A stretch of 64,000 bases of DNA from contig NZ_JACJQU010000019.1 in the NCBI RefSeq assembly GCF_014696825.1, positions 50,933-114,932 of the forward strand, in the 5' to 3' direction. Below, piece after piece: positions 26,331 to 34,683 of the stretch; the first letter of the stretch is position 1; every line of letters starts with the position of its first letter. The DNA comes from Anabaena sphaerica FACHB-251 (lineage in GTDB: Bacteria > Cyanobacteriota > Cyanobacteriia > Cyanobacteriales > Nostocaceae). The notes below the pieces were generated by a model that saw only the letters and a list, made by a program, of their open reading frames with translations, did no database searches and was not told the DNA's origin. The position numbers and the translations under genes are program-made.

Positions 26331-27695
26331 ATGACAACTAAACCACCTCTCAATAAACTACGTGAAGCAATAGCTGATGCTTTAGCTGAAGAAAAATCTT
26401 ACAATTTGCCAAAAGTTTGTGAAGAATTTGGTCTATCTCCTGGTACTAATGAAGAGGCACACTCTAGCAAAAGAGTTTATGTTAAACAACGTCTTATCGG
26501 AAAATCAGAGGAGATTTTAATTAAATTATCACAGAGAGTATTAAAGGATTATTCTTCAGAAGAACTTCGCAAAATACTTACCCAATTTATATCAGGTAAT
26601 TTTAAAATATCTTTAATTAACCGAAAAAATATATTAGATGAGTTAATTATAAAATCTGAAGAATTAACTATACATGGAAAGTTAGATTTAATTGACTTTC
26701 TCAAACGCATCTGGTCATTAGATACAATGCCACCTACTGACAAATATTTTAAATCGGCAGCACAAGAAATTACACAGCGCATGGTTAAGACCCATGAATG
26801 GAACTACCATTACTTGTTCAATAGTTATTTAGGCTTAACAGATAGTTCCGACGAAATGTTATTTCGATTTATGGAGGAAGTTACTCATCCATTGGTACAA
26901 GAACCAGAGATTCAAAAATTTTTAGTTAATCTCATAAATAATCATTTAGTTAAAGATAGTTATCGCTTAGAAGCAAAAGAAGAGATATCAGGACTTCCAC
27001 TTTACCAAGTAATTAAGATTGGGTCAGGTGTTAGTGGTAACATAAAGAACTTAATATTTGCAGCAAATGGACCAAAACCAGAATTAATACTCGAAGACTC
27101 TATCAACAATGATATTCGTATTGTTAAAAATGGAGAGTTTTGTCTTATTTATGATCAACCTATTCCTAGTTCTGGATTATTTTGGAAGAATTTAGTTTCT
27201 TGGTGGGCGAAAAAATTAAATACTGAATGTCCTACTAGAGAAACAGAGGAATCCCTTTACAAGCGTCTAGTAAGTTCTTTAGCTTCCCCACCTGAAAAGT
27301 TATTATTTTCTACATATTATACAAAATTGCGGGATACTCCCGGTGAATTTTTACCCGCCTTGATCCCTCAAGTTTATTTACACTATGATCCATACACTTT
27401 AAGGGAATTAAAGGAAAAAAGAATACCAAGACAAAGAATGGACTTTTTAATCCTCTTTTCTCATCAGGAAAGAGTAGTAATAGAGGTTGATGGTAAACAA
27501 CATTATGCTGATGATAATATTGCCAGTCCTAAAAAATATGCTGACATGGTTGCTGAAGATCGAAAGCTCAAACTAGCTGGTTATGAAATTTATAGGTTTG
27601 GGGGATATGAATTAGAGGGAGAGTCTGGAAAGTATTTGGTCGAGAATTTCTTTGATGAACTTATTAAAAAATATATTAAGGGAGCTAAGTTGTAG
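26331..27695 (+). CDS. AbiJ-like N-terminal domain protein with C-terminal DUF559-type nuclease domain
   Basis: The product of about 454 aa starts with LNKLREAIADALAEEKSYNLPKVCEEFGL...SSKRVYVKQRL, resembling the AbiJ N-terminal (NTD3-type) domain of abortive-infection proteins. The C-terminal 100 residues contain RMDFLILF, VVIEVDGKQHY and DRKLKLAGYEIYRFGGYEL. These fit a DUF559/Vsr-like PD-(D/E)XK nuclease with the acidic pattern D...E-x-D-G-x-x-H. The protein is thus a candidate phage-defence nuclease. ATG at 26331 (MTTKPPLN) is preferred over the longer frame. Its TAG stop is contributed by the terminal repeat of the following MITE, so the original C-terminus may have been altered. Domain naming is from memory and moderately sure. 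Confidence 0.7.
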   Translation: MTTKPPLNKLREAIADALAEEKSYNLPKVCEEFGLSPGTNEEAHSSKRVYVKQRLIGKSEEILIKLSQRVLKDYSSEELRKILTQFISGNFKISLINRKNILDELIIKSEELTIHGKLDLIDFLKRIWSLDTMPPTDKYFKSAAQEITQRMVKTHEWNYHYLFNSYLGLTDSSDEMLFRFMEEVTHPLVQEPEIQKFLVNLINNHLVKDSYRLEAKEEISGLPLYQVIKIGSGVSGNIKNLIFAANGPKPELILEDSINNDIRIVKNGEFCLIYDQPIPSSGLFWKNLVSWWAKKLNTECPTRETEESLYKRLVSSLASPPEKLLFSTYYTKLRDTPGEFLPALIPQVYLHYDPYTLRELKEKRIPRQRMDFLILFSHQERVVIEVDGKQHYADDNIASPKKYADMVAEDRKLKLAGYEIYRFGGYELEGESGKYLVENFFDELIKKYIKGAKL

Positions 27696-27830
27696 GGTGC
27701 GTTATGATCTGGAAAATATTATAAAACATACATTAAATTATCAACGCGACGTAACGTAGATTGATTAACAATATTAAATTTAATCAATTTAATCAATTTT
27801 GGTGCGTTACGCTTCGCTAACACACCCTAC
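27692..27830. repeat. MITE with GTAGGGTGCGTTA ends
   Basis: GTAGGGTGCGTTA (27692-27704) is inverted as TAACACACCCTAC at 27818-27830. The interior carries ATTAAATTTAATCAATTTAA-type sequence and CGTTACGCTTCGCTAAC. The first bases overlap the TAG stop of the AbiJ-like gene. Confidence 0.75.
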
Positions 27831-27831
27831 T

Positions 27832-27968
27832 GTCTGAATCAGGATAACCAGGATTTAAGGATGTACAGGATGTAGAAAAAAACTCATCTTTAAAATCTGA
27901 AATATTCCCATATAAATATTCATACAAAATCCTGTGAATCCTCTAATCCTGGACATCCTGATTCAGAC
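27832..27968. repeat. MITE with GTCTGAATCAGGAT ends
   Basis: The perfect 14-bp terminal inverted repeat GTCTGAATCAGGAT (27832-27845) / ATCCTGATTCAGAC (27955-27968) bounds 137 bp containing further ATCCTG units. It is placed tail to head with the previous MITE, one base apart. Confidence 0.85.
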
Positions 27969-28012
27969 ATTTTAAGTTAAAATAAACATAAAATCATTAT
28001 TTACTTAAAATC

Positions 28013-28336
28013 ATGCTAAACCAACCAATTTCAACAGTTTTAAGTCAGGTAAGCAAAAACTTAAAACAACTATATGGAGAACAATTAGAGAAACTAATTC
28101 TATTTGGTTCACAAGCCAGAGGAACAGCACAATCAGATTCAGATATAGATGTTTTAATTGTGTTAAAAGACGTTTTTAACTATTCTCAAGAAAGCGAAAA
28201 AATAAGTCAAGTTATTGCTGATTTATGTTTAGAATACAACGTTTTGATCAGTTGTGCTTTTGCTACTTGTGAACAACTAGAAAATCATAATAGTGGTTTT
28301 TTTCGTAATGTCAGACAAGATGGGTTAGTAATATGA
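28013..28336 (+). CDS. MNT-type minimal nucleotidyltransferase (antitoxin partner)
   Basis: The 107-aa product has the polymerase-beta-like signature LILFGSQARGTAQSDSDIDVLIVL (G-S-x13-D-x-D). This is the minimal nucleotidyltransferase domain. In MntA-HepT type systems the MNT protein inactivates its HEPN partner by adding AMP groups. The gene overlaps the HEPN gene by ATGA, so translation is coupled. The stand-alone domain and small size are normal. Whether this pair acts as a toxin-antitoxin or as an antiphage module is inferred from the family. Confidence 0.9.
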   Translation: MLNQPISTVLSQVSKNLKQLYGEQLEKLILFGSQARGTAQSDSDIDVLIVLKDVFNYSQESEKISQVIADLCLEYNVLISCAFATCEQLENHNSGFFRNVRQDGLVI

Positions 28337-28719
28337 ACACTGAACAAGAAAAACTTCTGGAAAAAGCCGAGAGAAGTTTGCAAGCAGCAGCAGAACTCAA
28401 TCAAAACGGTTTTGCTGAATTTGCAGCATCTCGTGGTTATTATGCGATGTTTTATATTGCTACCGCTTTTTTAGAAGGAGAAGGACTAGCTTATTCTAAA
28501 CATTCAGCTGTAATTGCTGCTTTTGGAGAAAAGTTTGCACGTCCACAAAGAGTTCCTCGTGAATTTCATCGTTATTTAATTGATGCGGAAAGAACTCGTT
28601 TACGCGGTGACTATAATACTGATCCTAACATTACACAAGCTGATGCCGATCAGATTATTCAAAGAACTATCGAAATGCTAGATTTTGCCAAAGCAAATAT
28701 TGACTCTCTACCCCCTTGA
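28333..28719 (+). CDS. HEPN domain protein (toxin partner)
   Basis: The 128-aa helical product has the HEPN signature AASRGYYAMFYIATAFLEGEG...YSKHSAVIAAFGEKF, of the COG1895 type. A basic helix EFHRYLIDAERTRLRGDYN follows. Canonical HEPN RNases use R-x4-6-H; here that spacing is not clearly present, so RNase activity is uncertain. It starts within the last codon of the MNT gene (ATGA overlap). Together they form a two-gene module inserted between ndhF and ndhD. Confidence 0.88.
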   Translation: MNTEQEKLLEKAERSLQAAAELNQNGFAEFAASRGYYAMFYIATAFLEGEGLAYSKHSAVIAAFGEKFARPQRVPREFHRYLIDAERTRLRGDYNTDPNITQADADQIIQRTIEMLDFAKANIDSLPP

Positions 28720-29075
28720 AAAATCACAAACGTTGTACAATTTGTTACCCTCCAAAAATATAATCCTGTAAATCCTGATATGGCTTGCGCCACGCTACCC
28801 TATCAGACATTTGAAAATTGTAAAGAATTTAATATTTTTTAGTAAATTTGCCATTTAATGTCGTACAGATGCCATAATTGCTCAATTTGAGCCAATTGGC
28901 GGGCAGTTTACCTGCCAGATGCACAACAAGAAGTGGTCTATTGCTGCATCTGGGAGGGTGGGGTATTGCCAATTTAATTAAATCAACCTAACAATGAAGG
29001 CAAAATTGCCAAAAAGCTGTTAGTTATTAACTGTGACTTTTTGCCAAACATGATTTTAATTGCTGACTGATTGTG
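28720..29075. other. upstream region of ndhD
   Basis: The 356 bp contain no gene. GGCGGGCAGTTTACCTGCC (28897-28915) is a short inverted repeat that could form a hairpin in the ndhD leader. The segment probably holds the ndhD promoter, because the insertion has cut ndhD off from ndhF; no confident -10/-35 pair was seen. Confidence 0.4.
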
Positions 29076-30650
29076 ATGAATATAGCTAATTTTCCGTGGT
29101 TGACGACGATTATTTTATTTCCCATAGCCGCGTCGCTACTGCTTCCCATCATCCCAGATAAAGACGGCAAAACAGTGCGCTGGTATTCCCTCGCTGTAGG
29201 GTTGATAGATTTCGCACTAATTGTTTACGCTTTTTGTACTGGTTATGATTTCTCCAATCCCGATTTGCAATTGGTGGAGAGTTACCCCTGGGTTCCCCAA
29301 TTGGGTTTAAATTGGTCAGTGGGCGCTGATGGCTTGTCTATGCCCCTGATTTTGCTAACAGGATTCATTACCACCTTGGCGATTTTAGCAGCTTGGCCTG
29401 TAACGCTAAAGCCGAAATTATTTTTCTTCTTGATTTTGGCGATGTATGGCGGTCAAATCGCTGTGTTCGCTGTCCAGGATATGCTGTTATTCTTCCTGGT
29501 GTGGGAATTGGAACTTGTACCAATTTACTTCCTATTGTCGATTTGGGGCGGTAAAAAACGCCAATATGCAGCGACCAAGTTTATTTTATACACTGCTGGC
29601 GGTTCGCTATTTATTTTGTTGTCTGCCTTGACGATGGGATTTTATGGCGATACAGTTACCTTTGATATGCGATCGCTCGCATTGAAAGATTTCGGACTAA
29701 ATTTACAACTTTTACTGTACGCTGGCTTCCTCATTGCCTACGCTGTGAAGTTGCCCATCATTCCTTTGCACACTTGGCTACCAGATGCCCACGGTGAAGC
29801 TACAGCGCCTGTGCATATGTTACTAGCAGGTATTTTGCTGAAAATGGGTGGTTATGCCTTAATTCGCATGAATGCCCAAATGCTCCCCGATGCCCATGCT
29901 TATGTTGCACCAGTATTGGTAGTGTTGGGGGTAGTAAATATCATCTACGCTGCCTTAACATCTTTTGCCCAGAGGAACCTCAAACGGAAAATTGCCTACT
30001 CTTCAATTTCTCACATGGGCTTTGTTCTGATTGGTATTGCCTCCTTCACCGATTTGGGTTTAAGTGGGGCAATGTTACAAATGGTTTCTCATGGTTTAAT
30101 TGGGGCAAGTTTGTTCTTTTTAGTCGGTGCAACTTATGACCGGACACACACCCTGATGTTAGATGAAATGGGTGGTGTTGGTAAGAAGATGCGGAAAATT
30201 TTCGCTATGTTTACAACTTGTTCGATGGCATCTTTAGCATTGCCTGGAATGAGTGGTTTTGTAGCGGAATTAATGGTATTTGTTGGCTTTGCTACTAGCG
30301 ATGCTTATAACCCAACATTCAAAGTAATTGTCATTTTCTTAATGGCAGTTGGTGTGATTTTAACGCCAATTTATCTACTTTCAATGTTGCGAGAAATTTT
30401 CTATGGTCAAGAAAACGAAGAGTTAGTTTCTCACCAAGCTTTGATTGATGCTGAACCCCGTGAAGTGTTTATCATTGCTTGTTTGTTGATTCCCATTATC
30501 GGCATTGGTTTTTATCCCAAGTTGCTAACACAAATGTACGACGCTACAACTGTACAATTGACAGCAAGGTTGCGTGATTCTGTACCGACTTTGACGGCTG
30601 ATAAAGCGGTGGAAACTGTTTCTTTAAGTGCGCCAATAATTGGTAATTAA
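29076..30650 (+). CDS. ndhD: NAD(P)H-quinone oxidoreductase subunit 4 (NdhD)
   Basis: The 524-aa antiporter-like membrane subunit of NDH-1 has about 14 helices. Diagnostic stretches are [17 protein letters not shown] (conserved Glu), [34 protein letters not shown] (Lys/His), [19 protein letters not shown] and [18 protein letters not shown]. It partners NdhF in proton pumping and is the NdhD1 type by its normal pairing with NdhF1. ATG at 29076 is used rather than the GTG before it. A terminator follows at 30684. Confidence 0.95.
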   Translation: MNIANFPWLTTIILFPIAASLLLPIIPDKDGKTVRWYSLAVGLIDFALIVYAFCTGYDFSNPDLQLVESYPWVPQLGLNWSVGADGLSMPLILLTGFITTLAILAAWPVTLKPKLFFFLILAMYGGQIAVFAVQDMLLFFLVWELELVPIYFLLSIWGGKKRQYAATKFILYTAGGSLFILLSALTMGFYGDTVTFDMRSLALKDFGLNLQLLLYAGFLIAYAVKLPIIPLHTWLPDAHGEATAPVHMLLAGILLKMGGYALIRMNAQMLPDAHAYVAPVLVVLGVVNIIYAALTSFAQRNLKRKIAYSSISHMGFVLIGIASFTDLGLSGAMLQMVSHGLIGASLFFLVGATYDRTHTLMLDEMGGVGKKMRKIFAMFTTCSMASLALPGMSGFVAELMVFVGFATSDAYNPTFKVIVIFLMAVGVILTPIYLLSMLREIFYGQENEELVSHQALIDAEPREVFIIACLLIPIIGIGFYPKLLTQMYDATTVQLTARLRDSVPTLTADKAVETVSLSAPIIGN

Positions 30651-30683
30651 TTAATTCGTAATTACAACTACGATGTATAATGA

Positions 30684-30710
30684 GGGTGGGTTTGAGACCT
30701 GCCCTTTTTT
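30684..30710 (+). terminator. ndhD terminator
   Basis: GGGTGGGT (30684-30691) pairs with ACCTGCCC (30697-30704) over a five-base loop and is followed by six T residues. It stands 33 bp after the ndhD stop. Confidence 0.8.
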
Positions 30711-30800
30711 ATTCTGGTAGCCAGTCTTCATCTAAAACTAATTCTCAAGCATAAAAACATTATTCTGGAAATACTGTGGAATTTCATATAAATAGGACTT

Positions 30801-30926
30801 ATACCAATTTTATGTGAGGCTGTACAGAATGATGACATCAATTCAATTATCCGTCTTTATCTGCGTTTATCTGCGGTCAATTATTCTTGATATCTTATTC
30901 TCTGCAACTTCATATCAATTTGGTAT
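30801..30926. repeat. MITE-like element with ATACCAATTT ends
   Basis: ATACCAATTTTATGTGA on the left is approximately inverted as TCATATCAATTTGGTAT on the right. The interior carries CCGTCTTTATCTGCGTTTATC, a recurrent cyanobacterial repeat motif. It lies between the ndhD terminator and the IS607-type element. Confidence 0.6.
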
Positions 30927-30992
30927 TTAGTTTAAATAACAAAAATATAGTCAAATATAGTCAAACATAATCATTTGTGTTATAGTTGGAGA

Positions 30993-31556
30993 ATGAAACT
31001 ATCTGACTATGCAAAATCAAAAGGAATAAGCTATCAGACTGCTTGGAGAATGTGGAAACGTGGTGAACTTAAAGCTACGCAACTACCTACAGGTACAGTC
31101 ATCGTTGATGTACAAAAAACAACCGAAGGAGTCGTTATTTACGCGAGAGTTTCAAGCTCTGAAAATAAAGCGAATTTAGATAATCAAGCCCAAAGACTTG
31201 TGCGTTACTGCGAAGCTAAGGGCTACCAAATAAAAAAAGTAATTAAAGAAATAGGAAGTGGGGTTAATGATAATCGTAAAAAATTAGTTGAATTACTAAA
31301 TGAAGATGATTACAAAATCATTGTTGTGGAACATAAAGACCGATTAACCAGAATTGGTTTTAATTATTTGAAGGTTCTGCTTAACAAACAAGGCAAGGAT
31401 ATTGAAGTAGTAAATCTGGCAGAAGAAGAAACAGAAGATATTATGCAGGATTTTATTTCGATAATAAATAGCTTTTGTGCCAGAATCTATGGATTAAGAA
31501 GAAGAAAGAGAAAAACAGAGTGTATTGTTAAGTGCCTGGAGTCAGAATGCGATTAG
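30993..31556 (+). CDS. tnpA: IS607 family serine recombinase TnpA
   Basis: The product of about 187 aa begins with a MerR-like helix-turn-helix (MKLSDYAKSKGISYQTAWRMWKRGEL). A serine recombinase catalytic domain follows (VVIYARVSSSENKANLDNQ with the nucleophile Ser, then VVEHKDRLTRIGFNYL). Such enzymes cut and join DNA through a phosphoserine link and insert IS607 with little target preference. ATG at 30993 gives the typical HTH start; the longer frame begins with TTG-type codons. It overlaps tnpB by 10 bp. All key residues appear present, so the element may be active unless TnpB damage matters. Confidence 0.93.
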   Translation: MKLSDYAKSKGISYQTAWRMWKRGELKATQLPTGTVIVDVQKTTEGVVIYARVSSSENKANLDNQAQRLVRYCEAKGYQIKKVIKEIGSGVNDNRKKLVELLNEDDYKIIVVEHKDRLTRIGFNYLKVLLNKQGKDIEVVNLAEEETEDIMQDFISIINSFCARIYGLRRRKRKTECIVKCLESECD

Positions 31557-32797
31557 TTGAGCGACATATAATTAAACAGAATCACATCAGGTTTAGAAAA
31601 ATTGATAAAATGTCTTTTTTATCAAAAAATCTGTTTAACTGTGCTGTTTATTTATGTCGTCAAGCTGTTTTTAGAGGTCAACCAATACCAACATTCAATC
31701 AAATATATCATTCACTCAAGAAGAGTTATGATTACAAGGCTTTACCGAGCAAAGTCGCTCAACTGGTATTTAAACAAGTTGATAAATGCTTTAAATCTTA
31801 CCAAGAAGCTAAGAAAGAATATAAGTTAAATCCAGGTAAGTTTTTAGGTGAACCAAAATTACCTAAATATAAACATAAACAAAAAGGGAGAAATGTTCTA
31901 ACTTTTAATAATCAGGCTGTTTCTAAGAAAGCCTTAAAAAAAGGTTTAATATCACCTTCTGGATTGTCAATTTTAATTAAAACTAAACTTGTTCAAATTG
32001 AAGAAGTGAGGATTATTCCTAAAAATAATGTCTACATTATTGAGGCAGTTTATGAAAGAGAAGAAACCACCCTACGGGTTCAGCAGTCCCCCATCGACGG
32101 AAACCGCCAAGATGGGGGCTGCTTCACCATAGAGAGCAATAATAGAATAGCGGCGATTGACATAGGTTTAAATAATTTAGCTACTGTTAGTAGTAATTGT
32201 TTAGATTTTCAACCTTTTATTGTTTGTGGCAAGGCAATTAAATCTTGTAACCAGTTTTACAACAAAGTTAAAGCTAGTCTCCAATCTCAGCTACCTAAAA
32301 ATCAAAAAACTTCTCGAAAAATAGAAGCATTAACACTCAAGCGTAACAATAAAGTGGATTACTACCTCCACACAGCTAGTAGATTTATTATTAATCAGCT
32401 AGTTAGTCAAAATATCACACATTTGATTATAGGTAAAAATGAAAACTGGAAACAGAACATTAACTTAGGAAGTAAAACTAACCAAAACTTTACCAATATT
32501 CCTCATGCGCGATTTATACAGCAGTTAGAATATAAAGCTAAACTTGTGGGCATCAAGGTACAAATTACAGAGGAAAGCTACACATCAAAATGTAGTTTTC
32601 TGGATTTTGAACCAATCAAAAAGCATGAGCAATATTTAGGTAAAAGAGTTAAAAGAGGTTTATTTAAGTCCCGGTCGGGTAAACCTTATTCAGCAGATTT
32701 AAACGGTTCTCTGAATATATTAAGAAAGGTAGCTGGGGAGTCTATCTTTGATAGAAACTCAGTAGAGAGGCTTGTAGTGAGCATCGGTAAGGTGTAG
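31547..32797 (+). CDS. tnpB: TnpB RNA-guided nuclease of IS607 element
   Basis: The product of about 416 aa has the TnpB architecture. The N-terminal region is RLVERHIIKQNHIRFRKIDKMSFLSKNLFN. The split RuvC domain has Asp in AAIDIGLNNLATV, Glu in LIIGKNENWK and Asp in SADLNGSLNILRK. TSKCSFLDFE represents half of the zinc knuckle; the second CxxC is absent, as in many members with KRVKRGLF. TnpB cuts DNA guided by omega RNA from the element's right end. A 40-bp palindrome (32083-32122) is translated in frame just before RuvC-I, adding a stretch not expected in the family. Activity is therefore uncertain. Confidence 0.92.
   Translation: MRLVERHIIKQNHIRFRKIDKMSFLSKNLFNCAVYLCRQAVFRGQPIPTFNQIYHSLKKSYDYKALPSKVAQLVFKQVDKCFKSYQEAKKEYKLNPGKFLGEPKLPKYKHKQKGRNVLTFNNQAVSKKALKKGLISPSGLSILIKTKLVQIEEVRIIPKNNVYIIEAVYEREETTLRVQQSPIDGNRQDGGCFTIESNNRIAAIDIGLNNLATVSSNCLDFQPFIVCGKAIKSCNQFYNKVKASLQSQLPKNQKTSRKIEALTLKRNNKVDYYLHTASRFIINQLVSQNITHLIIGKNENWKQNINLGSKTNQNFTNIPHARFIQQLEYKAKLVGIKVQITEESYTSKCSFLDFEPIKKHEQYLGKRVKRGLFKSRSGKPYSADLNGSLNILRKVAGESIFDRNSVERLVVSIGKV
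32083..32122. repeat. palindromic insertion inside tnpB
   Basis: GCAGTCCCCCATC (32083-32095) and GATGGGGGCTGC (32111-32122) form a stem with one bulged T and a 15-base loop. It is translated in frame as SPIDGNRQDGG and lies in the linker before the first RuvC motif. Confidence 0.7.
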
Positions 32798-32930
32798 GTT
32801 CCTTACCAAGCTAGAAATATGTGATTATATTTTTAGTAACTATAAGTCCTGATCAATAAAGATCCAGAATTATGTAATTATGTGCAAACTCACATCTGCT
32901 TATTTTCTGAATCCTGACAAATTTTTGAAT

Positions 32931-32951
32931 AAAAAGCAGGACAAGCCTGCT
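32931..32951 (-). terminator. psb27 terminator
   Basis: On the minus strand AGCAGGC and GCCTGCT-type arms pair around a short loop and are followed by TTTTT (plus-strand AAAAAGCAGGACAAGCCTGCT). It sits about 60 bp after the psb27 stop. Confidence 0.75.
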
Positions 32952-33009
32952 ATTAAGGATATTTGAAAATGATCAACTTTTGCCTGTTGAAGATGAGGAT
33001 AGCCAATAA

Positions 33010-33414
33010 TTAACCACCACGCTTCAGGGCTGCTTCGACACGAGCAAACTCTTGTTCTAGGCGATTTTTCAGCTTTTCAGGTATGGGACGGTTAGGGTAA
33101 GAACTATAGTGTCCAGCTAAAGCGTTGAGTGCTGTTCGCATAGTTGTAAAGGAACTCAAGCCAGAAACAGAATTAGCTCTTTGATAACGTGCTGAAAAGT
33201 CATTAATTTTTTGACGTGCTACGGCTTGAAGTGCTGCTTTATTTGGATCATCTGGTGATACTTCTATGGCTTGTTTTAAGGTGTTGACTACAGCCAAGGT
33301 GTCTTGACGATAATCTCCAGTTAAGCCATCAGGACTACCAGAACAACCCATTAAGCCGACGGTGATAACTAAAACCAGTGCCAGCAGACGCGACCAATAA
33401 TGTTTCATATCCAT
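33010..33414 (-). CDS. psb27: photosystem II assembly lipoprotein Psb27
   Basis: The 134-aa product has a lipoprotein signal peptide with lipobox LMGCSG (modified Cys about 24). The four-helix Psb27 domain follows, from LTGDYRQDTLAVVNTLKQAIEV to ALAGHYSSYPNRPIPEKLKNRLEQEFARVEAALKRG. Psb27 binds CP43 on the lumenal side of photosystem II intermediates and aids assembly and repair of the manganese cluster. Start is ATG at 33414 or, two codons in, 33408. It is followed by an intrinsic terminator. It is monocistronic here. Confidence 0.96.
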   Translation of the reverse strand: MDMKHYWSRLLALVLVITVGLMGCSGSPDGLTGDYRQDTLAVVNTLKQAIEVSPDDPNKAALQAVARQKINDFSARYQRANSVSGLSSFTTMRTALNALAGHYSSYPNRPIPEKLKNRLEQEFARVEAALKRGG

Positions 33415-33454
33415 TAATTAAATACGTAAATCATCGTCCATCCTATCTTGGATT

Positions 33455-33530
33455 GGTATGCGGGGGATAGGGGACTGGGGACTGGAGAGGTGGGGAGGTT
33501 AATAACCCTATTACCCATTACCCATTACCT
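33455..33530. repeat. GGGGACT and ATTACCC heptamer repeats
   Basis: Units GGGGACT (GGGGATAGGGGACTGGGGAC) and ATTACCC (ATTACCCATTACCCATTACC) are arrayed in tandem between psb27 and cofH, running into the last codons of cofH. They are of the same heptamer type as elsewhere in the window. Confidence 0.6.
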
Positions 33531-34669
33531 ATTCCCTCATACAAAGTATTACGTTGTTGATAAGGTCGGTTGAGGGAAGCGATCGCACTTTGCAAGGTTT
33601 CTACTTCCATACAAGTACCACCGATAGCCCCGGCCATTGTGGTAATGTGTTCTTCCATCAATGTGCCACCAATATCGTTACAACCCCAAGTTAAGGCTTC
33701 TGTCGCACCAGCAAGCCCTAATTTTACCCAACTTGGTTGATGGTTAGGTATGCAGTTTCCTAAGAATAACCGTGCTACCGCAGTTAGTAAAAGTGCATCT
33801 GCTAAGACTGGTTGATCTCTTCCTACCCGACGACGTAAGGATTTAGGCGCTTCTTGACCAACGAAGGGCAATAAAATAAATTCAGTAATTCTGGCGGGGT
33901 ATCCTTGTTCAAGGGCTGTTTGTTGGAGCGATCGCAATTTTTCTAAATGTCTAATTTGCTGTTCTGGGGTTTCAATATGCCCAGATAACATTGTACTGGT
34001 GGTAGGTACACCTAATTTATGTGCCGTACTGACAATTTCTAACCAAGTTCCAGTATCAATCTTTTCTGGACACAATACCCGTCTGACTTCATCATCTAAC
34101 ACTTCTGCTGCTGTTCCTGGCATGGAACCCACACCAGCATCACGCAAAGCTGCAATAACCTCAGTATAAGAAATTCCGTCTAATCGGGCAATAAACTGAA
34201 CTTCCTGGGGAGAAAAAGCGTGTAAATGTAGCTGGGGAAACTCCTGTTTAATGGTTTCCACCAACTTAATGTAATAAGGTAAGGATTTTCCGTTGATTTG
34301 CGCTTGTGGGTTTAGTCCCCCTTGCATACAAATCTCAGTTGCACCCCGACGCACCGCATCTGTAGATTTTTCCAAAATCTGCGCCCAATCTAACCAGTAA
34401 GCATCCGTATCACCATCATCCCGCCGGAAAGCACAAAAACTACAGTGTTGTTCACAGATGTTAGTAAAATTAATATTACGGTTTATTACGTAAGTAACAG
34501 TCTCACCAGCTTGTTTTTGCCGCATTTGGTCAGCTGCTTCCCGAATAGCATTTACAGCATCTGGGTCAGTTTGTTTTAATAATACTACTGCCTCAGATGG
34601 TGATATATTAAACCCTAGTAAGGAACGCTCAAGAGTTGTATCCAAGGTTATATTAGTCACAGTTGTCAA
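33518..34669 (-). CDS. cofH: FO synthase subunit 2 CofH (radical SAM)
   Basis: The 383-aa product contains the radical SAM cluster motif [10 protein letters not shown] (C-x3-C-x2-C). Family stretches [35 protein letters not shown] and GGTLMEEHI also match CofH. With CofG it makes the deazaflavin FO from tyrosine and a pyrimidine, used in cyanobacteria mainly as a photolyase antenna. No cofG lies in this window. The start is unusual: no ATG is available, and TTG at 34669 or GTG at 34660 must be used. Only 14 bp separate it from the divergent gene at 34684. Confidence 0.93.
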   Translation of the reverse strand: MTTVTNITLDTTLERSLLGFNISPSEAVVLLKQTDPDAVNAIREAADQMRQKQAGETVTYVINRNINFTNICEQHCSFCAFRRDDGDTDAYWLDWAQILEKSTDAVRRGATEICMQGGLNPQAQINGKSLPYYIKLVETIKQEFPQLHLHAFSPQEVQFIARLDGISYTEVIAALRDAGVGSMPGTAAEVLDDEVRRVLCPEKIDTGTWLEIVSTAHKLGVPTTSTMLSGHIETPEQQIRHLEKLRSLQQTALEQGYPARITEFILLPFVGQEAPKSLRRRVGRDQPVLADALLLTAVARLFLGNCIPNHQPSWVKLGLAGATEALTWGCNDIGGTLMEEHITTMAGAIGGTCMEVETLQSAIASLNRPYQQRNTLYEGIGNG

Positions 34670-34683
34670 ATTTTTATTAGCGT

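Larger units (their letters stand above)
30940..32830 (+). mobile_element. IS607-type insertion sequence (approximate limits)
   Basis: A serine recombinase gene overlapping a tnpB gene is the hallmark of IS607. IS607 has no terminal inverted repeats, so the ends are only estimated. The left part (about 30940-30975) carries imperfect tandem units ATATAGTCAA/ACATAATCA that may be recombinase sites. The right part after tnpB would be expected to hold the 3' end of the guide (omega) RNA. It is inserted downstream of ndhD and upstream of psb27. Confidence 0.75.
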
